Assembly: GCA_034716895.1 (NCBI GenBank)
Contig: JAYEKW010000125.1
Span: forward strand, 1-36,523
DNA length: 36,523 nt
Direction: 5' to 3'
From: Candidatus Neomarinimicrobiota bacterium
Lineage (GTDB): Bacteria > Fidelibacterota > UBA8477 > JABMPR01
Shown here in pieces: positions 23,834-35,431 of this stretch. The position numbers were made by a program, and so were the translations under genes. Under the pieces are notes generated by a model, which was not told the origin of the DNA, made no database searches, and saw only the letters and a program-made list of their open reading frames with translations. Position 1 is the first letter of the stretch. The number at the start of each line of letters is the position of its first letter.

Positions 23834-25154
23834 GGTCTGATCCGATCCTATCTAAGCGCCTGGCAATCTCTTCCTCGACATAACCCCTGAGTGTTTCGAT
23901 TTGGATGTCTTGAGTGATCTCCACCGAAAAAGCACGTGTAAGCATTAAAACCGCATCAGTACGGGAAATTCCCCTGGACTGGAGATAGAATAGGGCATCA
24001 TCATCCAATTCTCCCACGGTAGCTCCATGGGTGCATTTAACATCGTCGGCGAAGATCTCTAATTGAGGCTTTGTATCAACTCGGGCATCCCGGGAAAGCA
24101 GCAGGTTTTTGTTGGATTGCTGGGCATCAGTTTGTTGAGCATGTTCTCGAACCAATACCATTCCATTAAAGACACCGCGAGAATTGTCATTCATGATTCC
24201 ACGAAAATGCTGGTCACTTCTGCAGTGAGGATGAGCATGATCCATGTAGGTGCGGATATCCAGGTGCTGTGAACCATCTCCTAAATAAAGACCTCGCAGA
24301 TCTGCTGTTGCTCCGGGTCCGGCAAAAGTAACTTCAAGATTTGAGCGGGTCAAACGGGACCCCAACAGATACTGGTGAGCTTTCAATATGGCAGAGCCTG
24401 CAATCTCAACTGCTGTATTGGATACATGGTCGGTCTCCTCAGATTCCAGGCCGATCTTAACCAGATCCAGACCGGCTCCTTCCTGCAATTGGATGATGTC
24501 AGATGGAACCGTAACGGCTTTTACGCCTGCCGTTGAGGCAAACTGTTGAATAATCTTTAGGCGACTGTTTTGCCCGATACGGATCACATGCAGAGGATTT
24601 GAGAAGGAAGCAGAGTTGTTGGCAGAACTGAGATACAGTATGTGGAGGGGTTTCTCGATCTCAACATTCCCAGCTAATTCAATAAACAGACCTGAGTGGG
24701 ATAGTCCGAGAGTAATATGATGAAAGATGTTATCATCAGTTAATTTTGCGTTACGAATGCTTTTTTCAGCTCGTTGACGCGCTTCTGGATCAAGCGTGGA
24801 CATGAGTTTGATCTTGAGGCCTGCTGGCACTTCAGAGGATAGATCTACTGAAAGTTCACTGGCGAAAACACCATTCACAAACACAAGCTGGAGGGCCTTT
24901 GGGACGGCTTGTTTGAGTTTCTCCAATAAGGGGAGATTCACCTGATCTTTGGTTGCTGGTTCAAGTGTACGCGAAAAAAGGTTATGCAGAGGTGTGTTGC
25001 GCCACTCCTCATCTTTGCGGGTTGGAAAATCCCCTGAATCCAGTACTGCCAGCGAAGGCTGACGCAACTCAGATGAAAGGGTAAAACTCTGGTCAGAATC
25101 GGAATAAACCTGATCCTGAATCCAATTTTTGAAATTATTCACTGTTTCAGACAC
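23826..25154 (-). CDS. sufD: Fe-S assembly protein SufD
   Basis: This 442-residue member of the SufB/SufD family has an N-terminal helical part with 'PTRKDEEWRNTPL' and a long right-handed beta-helix. The conserved C-terminal stretch includes 'DDVKCTHGATVGELDDDALFYLQSRGI' (within about residues 367-395), in which the Cys-x-His is typical. It forms the SufBC2D scaffold on which clusters are built. It starts 14 nt after the sufC stop. Confidence 0.95.
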   Translation of the reverse strand: MSETVNNFKNWIQDQVYSDSDQSFTLSSELRQPSLAVLDSGDFPTRKDEEWRNTPLHNLFSRTLEPATKDQVNLPLLEKLKQAVPKALQLVFVNGVFASELSVDLSSEVPAGLKIKLMSTLDPEARQRAEKSIRNAKLTDDNIFHHITLGLSHSGLFIELAGNVEIEKPLHILYLSSANNSASFSNPLHVIRIGQNSRLKIIQQFASTAGVKAVTVPSDIIQLQEGAGLDLVKIGLESEETDHVSNTAVEIAGSAILKAHQYLLGSRLTRSNLEVTFAGPGATADLRGLYLGDGSQHLDIRTYMDHAHPHCRSDQHFRGIMNDNSRGVFNGMVLVREHAQQTDAQQSNKNLLLSRDARVDTKPQLEIFADDVKCTHGATVGELDDDALFYLQSRGISRTDAVLMLTRAFSVEITQDIQIETLRGYVEEEIARRLDRIGSDHV

Positions 25155-25168
25155 TTCAACTGCTCCGT

Positions 25169-25927
25169 TCAGGATGAGGTTCCGGCTGTTTCTAATAACC
25201 AGTCGTAACCGCGCTCCTCCAGCTCCAGTGCCAACTCTTTGGTGCCTGATCTAATAATACGTCCGTTGGATAAAACGTGGACGTAATCAGGGACAATATA
25301 GTCCAGCAAACGTTGGTAATGGGTAATGACCACAAAGGCATTCGATTCTGAACGTAGTTTATTAACACCGCTGGCGACGATACGAAGAGCATCAATATCC
25401 AGTCCAGAATCCGTTTCATCCAGAATAGCAAGAGTAGGATCGAGTACAGCCATTTGCAGGATTTCATTGCGTTTCTTCTCTCCACCGGAAAAACCTTGAT
25501 TGACCGGCCGTCGAAGCAGATCCTCTTTCATCTCAACCAGAGCCATTTGTTTTTTGATCAGGCTCAGAAAGTCAATGGCATCCAGCTCCTCCTCACCGCG
25601 ATGTTTACGGATCTCATTGAGAGCTTTTTTCAGAAAAGAAGTATTATTGACCCCTGGAATTTCGATTGGATACTGAAAAGCCAGAAAAAGACCCTCTCTG
25701 GCACGAATCTCAGGAGCCATTTCAAGCAGGTCAAGCCCCTTATAATGAGCTGAGCCCTTGGTTATGGTGTATCCTTCACGACCGGAGAGAACATGGGCCA
25801 GGGTGCTTTTTCCTGAACCATTGGGACCCATGATGGCATGAATTTCACCTGGATTGACTTCAAGACTCAAGCCATTGAGGATCGGTTTATCCTCAATAGA
25901 GACATGCAAATCTTTAATCGATAACAT
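25169..25927 (-). CDS. sufC: Fe-S assembly ATPase SufC
   Basis: This 252-residue ABC-type ATPase has Walker A 'GPNGSGKST' at 34-42, a signature 'GFSGGEKKRNEILQM' at about 145-159, and Walker B with the SufC-specific 'ILDETDSGLDIDAL'. It powers conformational change of the SufBC2D scaffold and is cytosolic. All catalytic motifs are intact. A 192-bp non-coding insertion, partly repeat-derived, separates it from sufB. Confidence 0.96.
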   Translation of the reverse strand: MLSIKDLHVSIEDKPILNGLSLEVNPGEIHAIMGPNGSGKSTLAHVLSGREGYTITKGSAHYKGLDLLEMAPEIRAREGLFLAFQYPIEIPGVNNTSFLKKALNEIRKHRGEEELDAIDFLSLIKKQMALVEMKEDLLRRPVNQGFSGGEKKRNEILQMAVLDPTLAILDETDSGLDIDALRIVASGVNKLRSESNAFVVITHYQRLLDYIVPDYVHVLSNGRIIRSGTKELALELEERGYDWLLETAGTSS

Positions 25928-25969
25928 TTATTTAAATTCTCCTAAACTTCTAACAAACCAGTAGTATGC

Positions 25970-26110
25970 TTTATTCCCCCCGCCGCAGAGGTTTCTTTAT
26001 TGTGCTTTTTCAGGTGCCCATCAACGTTTTCATTTCTTCTCTTGGAGCACTGACCAGTTTCTGGCAAATTTGCATAAGCACTTCTCTGCGCCCTTGTGTC
26101 TTTGCGAGAG
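25970..26110. repeat. Dispersed repeat relic between sufB and sufC
   Basis: The sequence contains 'GCCGCAGAGGTTTCTTTATTG' in part and 'CTCTGCGCCCTTGTGTCTTT', fragments of the common intergenic repeat family of type 'CTCTGCG...TTGTGTCTTTGCG'. It has no coding content and splits an otherwise compact operon. Ends are approximate. Confidence 0.45.
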
Positions 26111-26119
26111 CAATGCCCT

Positions 26120-27616
26120 TTATCCAACCGAACCTTCCAGACTGACTGCCATCAGGGCCTGAGCTTCCACGGCAAATTCCATGGGTAATTGCTGAAAGAC
26201 CTCCCTGGCATAACCCGAGACGATCATTCCTACAGCATCTTCAGTAGAAATGCCTCTTTGATTCAGATAAAATATTTGGTCTTCACTTACCTTTGAGGTA
26301 GTTGCCTCATGTTCAACTTGGGCAGATGGGTTTTCGATCTCCAGATAGGGATAGGTATGGGCGCCACACTGATCCCCGATGAGAAGTGAATCACACTGTG
26401 AATAGTTACGGGCGTTTTCAGCTTTACGGTTCACTTTAACCAGTCCCCGATAAGCATTACTGCTCTTTCCGGCTGAGATCCCTTTGGAAATGATCAAACT
26501 ACGAGTGTTCTTTCCCTGGTGGATCATTTTGGATCCTGTGTCTGCCTGTTGAAAATTATTGGTCAGGGCAACGGAGTAGAATTCTCCCACTGAATAGTCA
26601 CCCTTAAGAATACAACTGGGATATTTCCAGGTAACTGCTGAACCGGTTTCAACCTGAGTCCAGGATATTTTCGACCGTGTACCAGCACATAGTCCACGCT
26701 TGGTTACAAAATTATAGATACCACCAACACCTTCTTTATTCCCGGAGTACCAGTTCTGAACAGTGGAATATTTGATCTCAGCATCATCCAGGGCGATCAG
26801 CTCTACAATGGCAGCGTGCAATTGATTCTCATCTCGCATGGGAGCCGTACAGCCCTCCAGATAACTCACATAACTGCCCTTGTCGGCAATGATTAGAGTG
26901 CGTTCAAATTGGCCTGTTTTGGCTGCATTGATCCGGAAATAGCTGGAAAGCTCCATGGGACAGCGCACGCCAGGGGGGATGTAGACAAAACTACCGTCGC
27001 TGAAGACTGCAGAGTTCAAGGTGGCATAAAAATTATCGGTATAGGGTACCACCGTGCCCAAATATTTTTTGACCAGGTCAGGATGCTCCTGAATGGCTTC
27101 GCTCATGGGGCAAAAGATGATGCCCAGATCATTGAGCTTATCTTTGAAGGTTGTGGCGACAGAAACACTGTCAATAATGGCATCCACCGCAACTCCTGCC
27201 AAAAGCTCACGTTCTTCCAGGGGTACACCCAGTTTATCAAAAGTAGCCAGCAGTTCCGGGTCAACTTCATCCAGACTTTTGGGAGCGTTTTCGTTTTTGG
27301 GAGCGGCATAGTAGTAGAGGTCATCAAAATCGACTTCGGAATAGTTCAGCTTGGGCCAGGTGGGCTCTTTCATCTTGAGCCAATGCCGGTAGGCTTTAAG
27401 TCGCCATTCGGTCATGAACTCGGGCTCATGCTTTTTAGCCGAGATCATGCGCACGATGTTCTCATTCAAACCAAGAGGGAATTCTTCCATCTCGATCTCA
27501 GTCACAAAGCCGTATTTGTATTCCTGGTTTGTAATATTCTGGATGGTCTGCTGATCATCGCTCAAGGACTTTTCAGGGGTGTTTTCGGGGGTCAATATTT
27601 GCTCTTTCTTCTCCAT
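26120..27616 (-). CDS. sufB: Fe-S assembly protein SufB
   Basis: The start at 27616 (MEKKEQIL...) is preferred over a longer frame to 27685, giving 498 residues, near the usual 470-490. It has '[16 protein letters not shown]', '[20 protein letters not shown]' (in part) and '[20 protein letters not shown]', followed by '[12 protein letters not shown]'-like ('[15 protein letters not shown]') and '[20 protein letters not shown]'. These are hallmark SufB sequences with its conserved cysteines. It is the core scaffold subunit and first gene of the operon. No good ribosome site precedes the ATG, so translation may start on a nearly leaderless mRNA. Confidence 0.95.
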   Translation of the reverse strand: MEKKEQILTPENTPEKSLSDDQQTIQNITNQEYKYGFVTEIEMEEFPLGLNENIVRMISAKKHEPEFMTEWRLKAYRHWLKMKEPTWPKLNYSEVDFDDLYYYAAPKNENAPKSLDEVDPELLATFDKLGVPLEERELLAGVAVDAIIDSVSVATTFKDKLNDLGIIFCPMSEAIQEHPDLVKKYLGTVVPYTDNFYATLNSAVFSDGSFVYIPPGVRCPMELSSYFRINAAKTGQFERTLIIADKGSYVSYLEGCTAPMRDENQLHAAIVELIALDDAEIKYSTVQNWYSGNKEGVGGIYNFVTKRGLCAGTRSKISWTQVETGSAVTWKYPSCILKGDYSVGEFYSVALTNNFQQADTGSKMIHQGKNTRSLIISKGISAGKSSNAYRGLVKVNRKAENARNYSQCDSLLIGDQCGAHTYPYLEIENPSAQVEHEATTSKVSEDQIFYLNQRGISTEDAVGMIVSGYAREVFQQLPMEFAVEAQALMAVSLEGSVG

Positions 27617-27626
27617 GTTCGTCGCA

Positions 27627-27654
27627 AGTAAAGCATATTGTACAAAAAAGTCAA
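27627..27654 (-). promoter_or_regulatory. Candidate promoter of the suf operon
   Basis: The minus strand has TTGACT (27654-27649) followed after 16 bp by TTTACT (27632-27627); TACAAT at 27642-27637 is an alternative -10 without a matching -35. Either choice puts the transcript start within about 15 nt of the sufB ATG. Support is weak. Confidence 0.3.
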
Positions 27655-27748
27655 GATTAAAAAATGTCCCATCTTGACAATTCAATCATGGGTGGATTAT
27701 CATACAGCAATGATTATGTTTGAAGCTCAAAATGGAGCAAAATTTAAA

Positions 27749-28282
27749 ATGATTATTAGAGCCTATAAAGGGATAACCCCCAAAATCCACCCAGATGCCT
27801 GGATCGCAGAAAATGCAGTTATCATTGGTGATGTGGAAATTGGTGCCGGAACCAGCGTCTGGTATAATGTGGTCATCCGCGGTGATTTGCACCAGATCAG
27901 GATCGGTGAGAACGTCAATATCCAGGATGGAGCCATTTTACATGTTGAATCTGGAGACGGTCCCTGTTTGGTGGGCGATCGGGTGACAGTGGGACATCAA
28001 TGCATTGTCCATGGATGTATCGTGGAAGATGATGCGCTCATCGGGATGGGAGCAACCATTCTGAGCTGGGCAAAAATTGGTGCTGGAGCACTGGTGGCAG
28101 CCAGCGCGTTGGTCAAGGAGCATGAGCAGGTTCCCTCCCGTACCTTATGGGCAGGAATCCCTGCCAAACAACGTGGAGAGGTGGGGCAGGAGATGTTTGA
28201 TCGGATGCGTGAAGGTTGGCAGCATTACCTCGCACTATCACAAAATTACCGGAGAGATGATGATACCCTATCAGATCATTGA
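27749..28282 (+). CDS. Gamma-carbonic-anhydrase-like hexapeptide protein
   Basis: A left-handed beta-helix trimer protein of 177 residues when started at 27749 (MIIRAYKGITP...), the family-typical N-terminus; an ATG at 27710 is possible. It has 'NIQDGAILHV' and 'VTVGHQCIVHGC', placing three zinc-ligand histidines at 65, 83 and 88 with the 5-residue spacing seen in the archaeal enzyme Cam. Members of the YrdA/CaiE/PaaY-type group are often annotated so; true CO2 hydration is not certain because the catalytic loop of Cam is missing. It overlaps the next gene by 23 bp and is divergent from sufB. Confidence 0.88.
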   Translation: MIIRAYKGITPKIHPDAWIAENAVIIGDVEIGAGTSVWYNVVIRGDLHQIRIGENVNIQDGAILHVESGDGPCLVGDRVTVGHQCIVHGCIVEDDALIGMGATILSWAKIGAGALVAASALVKEHEQVPSRTLWAGIPAKQRGEVGQEMFDRMREGWQHYLALSQNYRRDDDTLSDH

Positions 28283-29564
28283 ACGGAAAGCCAGAGGTGA
28301 AGTGCTCTCTGATGCTGAAATAACCAACTTCATAGATGCTTATAATGCCGGTAGTATTCCAGATTATCAGATGTCAGCCCTACTCATGGCAATTTTTATT
28401 AAAGGAATGAATACGGCCGAGACCCTGGCGTTAACTAAGGTCATGTTGGAGTCCGGCGAACGAATGGACTTCTCAGGTGCACCTGGATTTGTAGCTGATA
28501 AACATAGTACTGGCGGTGTGGGGGATAAGGTTTCCATTTTATTGGCTCCTATTCTGGCGGTGTTAGGTATTCATATTCCCATGATATCCGGTCGTGGTCT
28601 GGGACACAGTGGCGGAACCCTGGATAAATTGGAATCAATTCCGGGTTTCAATGTTAATCTGGATCTGGATACCTGGCATGATCTGGTTATTCAAGATCAT
28701 GTTGGTCTGATCGGGCAAACTGGCAACATCTGCCCTGCTGATAAAAAATTGTACTCGTTAAGAGATGTGACTGCCACCGTGAGATCGATTCCCTTGATCT
28801 CTGCCAGCATCATGAGTAAAAAGATCGCTGAAGGTATTCACGGACTGGTTCTGGATGTGAAGACTGGTAATGGCGCCTTTATGCAGACGGTGGCAGAATC
28901 TCAGACGCTGGCCAGAAGTCTGGTTTCTATTGGCAAGGGCTACGGAATCAAAACCACCGCCTTGATCACGGATATGAATCAACCTCTGGGATATGCCATT
29001 GGCAATTGGCTCGAGATGAAAGAATCAGTCCGGGGACTCCAGGGTCAGGGGCCAGCGGATCTCATGGAAGTAACCTACGCCCTGGGAGCTGAGATATTGA
29101 GAATGGCCGATCCTGGTTTGTCACAGTCTGCCGCTATCGCAATGCAGCAAAAAGCAGTGGATAATGGCACAGCATTCGAGAAGTTGCTGAAGATCACTGA
29201 GTTACAGGGAGGAGACCCACACGTTCTGGAAAATTTGGAGGCCTATCCTTCTACAAAATTCAGTAGGTCCATCCGGGCAGATCGCTCAGGCTACCTGGCT
29301 CTAGTAGATACCATGGCACTGGGCTTTGCCGGTATTCAACTGGGAGCGGGTCGGCGGGTGATCAGTGATGAGATCGATTATGCCAGTGGGTTATATATCC
29401 ATCGAAAACTGGGTGACAGGGTCGAAGCAGATGATGAATTACTGACACTGTTTTCCAATGACGAGAGCGCCCTGGAAGAAGTAGGGAGCCAGATGGCTCA
29501 AGTATTCAAGATCACCGATGAGATTCCTGAAGTCCCTCCATTGATCGTGGAACGCATCGAATAG
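28260..29564 (+). CDS. Pyrimidine-nucleoside (thymidine) phosphorylase
   Basis: This 434-residue enzyme splits thymidine, deoxyuridine or uridine with phosphate to the base and (deoxy)ribose-1-phosphate. It has the phosphate-binding 'KHSTGGVGDKVSI' at 81-93 and the family signature 'SGRGLGHSGGTLDKLESIPG' at 110-129, then 'SIMSKKIAEG' and 'DVKTGNGAFM'. The ATG at 28260 is chosen because GGAGAG lies suitably upstream; an ATG at 28257 is too close. It overlaps the carbonic-anhydrase-like gene. Whether it is the thymidine-specific (DeoA) or broader (Pdp) form cannot be settled by eye. Confidence 0.93.
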   Translation: MIPYQIIERKARGEVLSDAEITNFIDAYNAGSIPDYQMSALLMAIFIKGMNTAETLALTKVMLESGERMDFSGAPGFVADKHSTGGVGDKVSILLAPILAVLGIHIPMISGRGLGHSGGTLDKLESIPGFNVNLDLDTWHDLVIQDHVGLIGQTGNICPADKKLYSLRDVTATVRSIPLISASIMSKKIAEGIHGLVLDVKTGNGAFMQTVAESQTLARSLVSIGKGYGIKTTALITDMNQPLGYAIGNWLEMKESVRGLQGQGPADLMEVTYALGAEILRMADPGLSQSAAIAMQQKAVDNGTAFEKLLKITELQGGDPHVLENLEAYPSTKFSRSIRADRSGYLALVDTMALGFAGIQLGAGRRVISDEIDYASGLYIHRKLGDRVEADDELLTLFSNDESALEEVGSQMAQVFKITDEIPEVPPLIVERIE

Positions 29565-29663
29565 CTCGAGAACAGACCCTTCGATACGATCTTCGTTCCA
29601 CTCAGATCACTCAGGGTCCCACCCCTCTCCCCAAAAAACTCACAGAACTCAAAAACTCATCAG

Positions 29664-31892
<2,229 letters not shown>

Positions 31893-31934
31893 TTAAAGGT
31901 CCTCGTGTAATAACGTTGGTAGATTGGGTGTGAA

Positions 31935-31948
31935 TGTCAGATCTGACA
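31935..31948. promoter_or_regulatory. Perfect 14-bp palindrome upstream of icd
   Basis: TGTCAGATCTGACA is a perfect dyad 43-56 nt upstream of the icd ATG, in the shared upstream region of icd and the ABC-F gene. Size and position suit a dimeric repressor operator. A second inverted repeat (CCATTCT/AGAATGG, 31958-31982) lies next to it. No regulator could be assigned. Confidence 0.4.
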
Positions 31949-32180
31949 CAGAACTGCCCATTCTGTAAAAAATGGAGAATGGTTCATTCATCTCCGGCGC
32001 TGAAAATAGCTGGGAAATGACCAGAGCAAAATTGTTTCGGAGTTAAATTGAGGAAAAATCAGAATTCAGTACGGACAATTCTATTGAATATCACTCACTT
32101 TTCCAGTTTGAACCGCCGTTTTCATCACCTATATGTTGCCCGATGATGAAAGATGAGCTTAATGAGGATAGAATTGGAAT

Positions 32181-33767
32181 ATGATCAGTACGCATAGTGT
32201 TAGTTTAACCTTTGGAGGGCAGAAGCTCTTTGAGGATGTAAATATTAAATTTACTCCTGGAAATTGTTATGGATTGATCGGAGCCAATGGTGCTGGTAAA
32301 TCAACTTTCCTCCAACTGCTTGCAGGTGAGATCGAGATGCAAAAGGGTCACGTTGCCATAGGATCGGGTGAACGTCTGTCCGTTCTGAAGCAGGATCAGT
32401 TTGCTTACGATGAACATTCCGTTTTGGAAACGGTTCTCATGGGGAATGAAACACTTTATCGCATTATGAAAGAAAAAGATGCGATCTATATGAAGCCTGA
32501 TTTTTCTGATGCAGACGGTATGAAAGCAGCTGAGCTTGAGGGCGAATTCGCTGAGATGAATGGGTGGGAGGCGGAGTCCGAAGCCCAGATCCTCTTGGCT
32601 GGTCTGGGACTTAATGCCAGCTATTCTGACCGTCTCATGAAGGAATTGAGAGGGTCGGAGAAGATAAAAGTGTTGTTAGCTCAGGCTATTTTCGGCGATC
32701 CTGATATTCTACTGTTAGATGAGCCAACCAACCACCTGGACATTCAGGCCAAAGACTGGCTTGAGCATTTTCTACTCAAATTCGCCAATACAGTTATTGT
32801 GGTTTCACATGATCGGCATTTTTTAAACAAGGTTTGTACTCAAATTGCGGATATTGACTATGGAAAGATAACCACATACGCTGGCAATTATGATTTCTGG
32901 CGTCAGTCCAGTGAGTTGGCCAGAAACTTAAGAAATAACCAGAACAAGAAGGCTGAAGAGAAAGCCAAAGATCTCAAGGCCTTTATTGCCAGATTCTCCG
33001 CCAACGCATCCAAGTCAAAACAGGCCACTTCAAGACAGAAGCAACTCGAAAAGCTGGAGTTGGGGGATATGCCGATTTCGACCAGGAAATATCCTTATAT
33101 CCATTTTGAGCCAAATCGCGAAACGGGGAAGGATATTTTGAGTGTGGAAGGCCTCTCCAAATCCATCGAAGGCAAACTGGTTCTGGACAATATCTCTTTC
33201 ACGCTTAATAAAGGTGACAAGACCATATTTCTAGCGGAGAATGAGGTGGTAACGACCACTCTCTTCAATATTCTGTCTGGAGAACTGGAAGCAGATAAGG
33301 GCAAAGTGACTTGGGGTATTACAACTTCTCAATCCTATTTCCCCAAAGATAATGCAAAATATTTTGATGCTGGGAAATACAATTTGATTGACTGGCTCAG
33401 GCTTTATTCACCTGATCAGCATGAACCCTATATTCGGGGGCTATTGGGACAGCTGCTTTTCTCCGGTGAAGATGCCTTCAAAAACACCAGGGTCTTGTCT
33501 GGTGGGGAGCGAGTGCGTTGTATGTTTGCCAAAATGATGGTGTCTGGAGCAAATGTTATGCTGTTTGATGGTCCGACCAATCACCTCGATCTGGAAAGTA
33601 TTACTGCCATCAACGAAGGGCTTATGCGTTTCAAAGGCAGCATCTTGTTTACCTCTCATGATCATGAATTCAATCAAACCGTTGCAAACCGGGTCATTGA
33701 CCTGGATGCTGGCGTATTGGACGAGAATTTCATGAGATATGACGAATATCTGGGGCTGGAGCTTTAA
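32181..33767 (+). CDS. ABC-F ATPase (YkpA/YbiT-like) with one degenerate nucleotide site
   Basis: This 528-residue soluble protein has two ABC domains and no membrane segment. Domain 1 has Walker A 'GANGAGKST' (34-42) and Walker B 'LLLDEPTNHLD' (D180, E181), but a variant signature 'LRGSE' (156-160). A basic linker follows (about 245-300). Domain 2 keeps 'LSGGE' (440-443 region), but its Walker A is 'AENEVVTTT' (352-360, no Lys) and Walker B is 'FDGPTNHLD', with Gly464 in place of catalytic Glu. The two composite sites would thus be one intact and one degenerate. ABC-F proteins act on the ribosome in translation control or antibiotic protection. The Gly and variant signature may be normal for this subfamily. 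Confidence 0.9.
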   Translation: MISTHSVSLTFGGQKLFEDVNIKFTPGNCYGLIGANGAGKSTFLQLLAGEIEMQKGHVAIGSGERLSVLKQDQFAYDEHSVLETVLMGNETLYRIMKEKDAIYMKPDFSDADGMKAAELEGEFAEMNGWEAESEAQILLAGLGLNASYSDRLMKELRGSEKIKVLLAQAIFGDPDILLLDEPTNHLDIQAKDWLEHFLLKFANTVIVVSHDRHFLNKVCTQIADIDYGKITTYAGNYDFWRQSSELARNLRNNQNKKAEEKAKDLKAFIARFSANASKSKQATSRQKQLEKLELGDMPISTRKYPYIHFEPNRETGKDILSVEGLSKSIEGKLVLDNISFTLNKGDKTIFLAENEVVTTTLFNILSGELEADKGKVTWGITTSQSYFPKDNAKYFDAGKYNLIDWLRLYSPDQHEPYIRGLLGQLLFSGEDAFKNTRVLSGGERVRCMFAKMMVSGANVMLFDGPTNHLDLESITAINEGLMRFKGSILFTSHDHEFNQTVANRVIDLDAGVLDENFMRYDEYLGLEL

Positions 33768-34155
33768 AACTTCACTATAGTGGAGAACATCACCCATGAT
33801 GCCGACATGGGGTTGAAATTCCCATCAGGAGCTTTAACGATCACAATATGAACGGGCTCAGGGTATTTTGCAGATCGAGTTTCACGGTATGGCCGAATTA
33901 TTTTCACGGAATAATATTAATCATTTACCCAAATATTGCTATCAACAAAATATCATCTTTGACTTAGTTAAGCATAAGTGTGATGTATAATTAATAATTT
34001 CATTTCTGATATTTTTGACTTTAGCAAAGAAAAAGTTGGTCTTAGGCCTAATTCAAACTAAATTTTTGCGGTTTAGCAATCATTGGGTCTCACAATGAGT
34101 GTGCATACTAAAAATATTTGATAGCTTTTAAATAAAAATGATAGGGGAAAACACA
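33768..34155 (+). other. Spacer between ABC-F and marR-like gene
   Basis: No gene is visible in these 388 nt. The second half is A/T-rich and has a perfect TATAAT at 33986-33991 without a well-spaced -35. A direct terminator for the ABC-F gene is not obvious. CATTG/CAATG symmetry near 34080-34097 might be an operator for the MarR protein; weak. Confidence 0.35.
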
Positions 34156-34611
34156 ATGGATGTAAAATTAAAACAACAAGCTGCGGTGATCACTGAGCTT
34201 ACCTTTGACCTGCTGCGTTGCTGTGAAGCAAAAGAAAAACTATTTGCCAAGGAGCATGGACTCAAAGTCGCAGAATTTCGCTGTTTGAGAATTATTGAAG
34301 CAGGCAAAACATATTCAGTACAGGAACTGGCCAGCAGTATGCATTTGTCACCCAGTCGTCTCACCCGTATCATCGATGGTCTTTTTGCTGAAAAACTGGT
34401 GGATCGTGTACAGAGTATTGAAGACCGTCGCTTTGCGAAGATCAGTTTGACGAACAAAGGGCAAACTCTGGTAGGAAAGCTTAAAGAAGAATACGCGGAC
34501 CTGCATGGGGAAATGCTGAAAGATCTATCAGTAAGTGATCGGGATAAGATCTATGAAGGCATATCTTTAATGCAAGGTCTGGTCAGTGTTTGGTTGGTGA
34601 AAAACGCCTGA
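34156..34611 (+). CDS. MarR-family transcriptional regulator
   Basis: This 151-residue protein starts at 34156, where AGGGGA lies 7 nt upstream; an ATG at 34138 has no ribosome site. The winged helix-turn-helix has 'YSVQELASSMHLSPSRLTRIIDGLFAEKLVDR' (split at about residues 55-86) followed by the wing 'SIEDRRFAKISLTNKG', the typical MarR 'DRR' element. It should bind DNA as a dimer and respond to a small ligand. It is a single gene followed by a strong terminator; its target is unknown. Confidence 0.9.
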   Translation: MDVKLKQQAAVITELTFDLLRCCEAKEKLFAKEHGLKVAEFRCLRIIEAGKTYSVQELASSMHLSPSRLTRIIDGLFAEKLVDRVQSIEDRRFAKISLTNKGQTLVGKLKEEYADLHGEMLKDLSVSDRDKIYEGISLMQGLVSVWLVKNA

Positions 34612-34632
34612 TCTAATTTAAATGAGTTTATA

Positions 34633-34661
34633 AAAGTCCGGTATTACGCCGGACTTTTTTT
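34633..34661 (+). terminator. Intrinsic terminator after the marR-like gene
   Basis: A 9-bp perfect stem (AAAGTCCGG at 34633-34641 with 34649-34657) encloses a 7-nt loop and is followed by a run of seven T. It lies 22 bp after the stop codon at 34611. The A-rich 5' arm makes it potentially bidirectional. Confidence 0.92.
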
Positions 34662-34727
34662 ATTTTCATCCCGGAACATCCGCTTGGGACGGGATTTGAT
34701 AGAAGGCGATGATATGGAAAACTGGCT

Positions 34728-35189
34728 ATGATCAAATTGGCAACATTATGTTATCTCATGGATGGCGATAAGACCTTGATGCTGCACAGGGTCAAAAAAG
34801 AAGGTGACATGCATTGGGGTAAATGGAATGGGCTGGGTGGAAAAATTGAAAATGGTGAAACCCCTGAAGCCTGTGCCATCCGAGAAGTGCTGGAAGAGTC
34901 CGGGTTAACTGTTTCTGATCCGCAACTAAAAGGATTTATCACTTTTCCAAATTTTGATGGTCAAAATGATTGGTATGTTTTCGTCTATCGTTTTACTGAT
35001 TTTGAGGGTGAATTGATTGGCTCGCCTGAAGGGTATCTGGAGTGGATCACCAATGAAGGATTGTCTGAACTGCCGTTGTGGGCAGGAGATCGGATCTTCA
35101 TGAAGTGGTTAGATCAGCCCAGAATGTTTTCGGCAGTTTTTAAATATGATGCAGGAAGACTTCTTGATTGGAACGTCACTTGGCATTAA
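34728..35189 (+). CDS. MutT/MutX-type Nudix hydrolase (8-oxo-dGTP diphosphatase-like)
   Basis: This 153-residue protein has a complete Nudix box at 38-60 (G38-x5-E44-x7-REVLEESGL). The preceding 'MHWGKWNGLGGKI' fits the MutX/MTH1-like 8-oxo-dGTPase group, and length matches. It probably cleans the nucleotide pool of oxidised dGTP by pyrophosphate release. It follows the terminator of the marR-like gene and so has its own promoter. The substrate is inferred from family. Confidence 0.85.
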   Translation: MIKLATLCYLMDGDKTLMLHRVKKEGDMHWGKWNGLGGKIENGETPEACAIREVLEESGLTVSDPQLKGFITFPNFDGQNDWYVFVYRFTDFEGELIGSPEGYLEWITNEGLSELPLWAGDRIFMKWLDQPRMFSAVFKYDAGRLLDWNVTWH

Positions 35190-35431
35190 TGTGCAATCCA
35201 ATGGAAGCAACCTATTCATTCAGCGAAAATGCTCAGTGAAATGGCGAAGGCGACAAATGTCAACAACTGCAATTTAATTGGAAGATGACATTATTTTGAT
35301 CAGGATCACTGATAGCTCTTTTAAGTAAATGTTTGTTATGAATATGGATAAACTGGATAAATCAAAAACTTTGTGTCTCATCCCGCTCTACGTCTTGTCG
35401 GCATTTGAGACCATCTGTTCCGGGGAACAAA

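Noticed and set aside
26909-27631. 240-codon plus-strand frame opposite sufB
   Set aside because: It mirrors the coding pattern of sufB, which has unmistakable family motifs; the antisense frame has no domain features.
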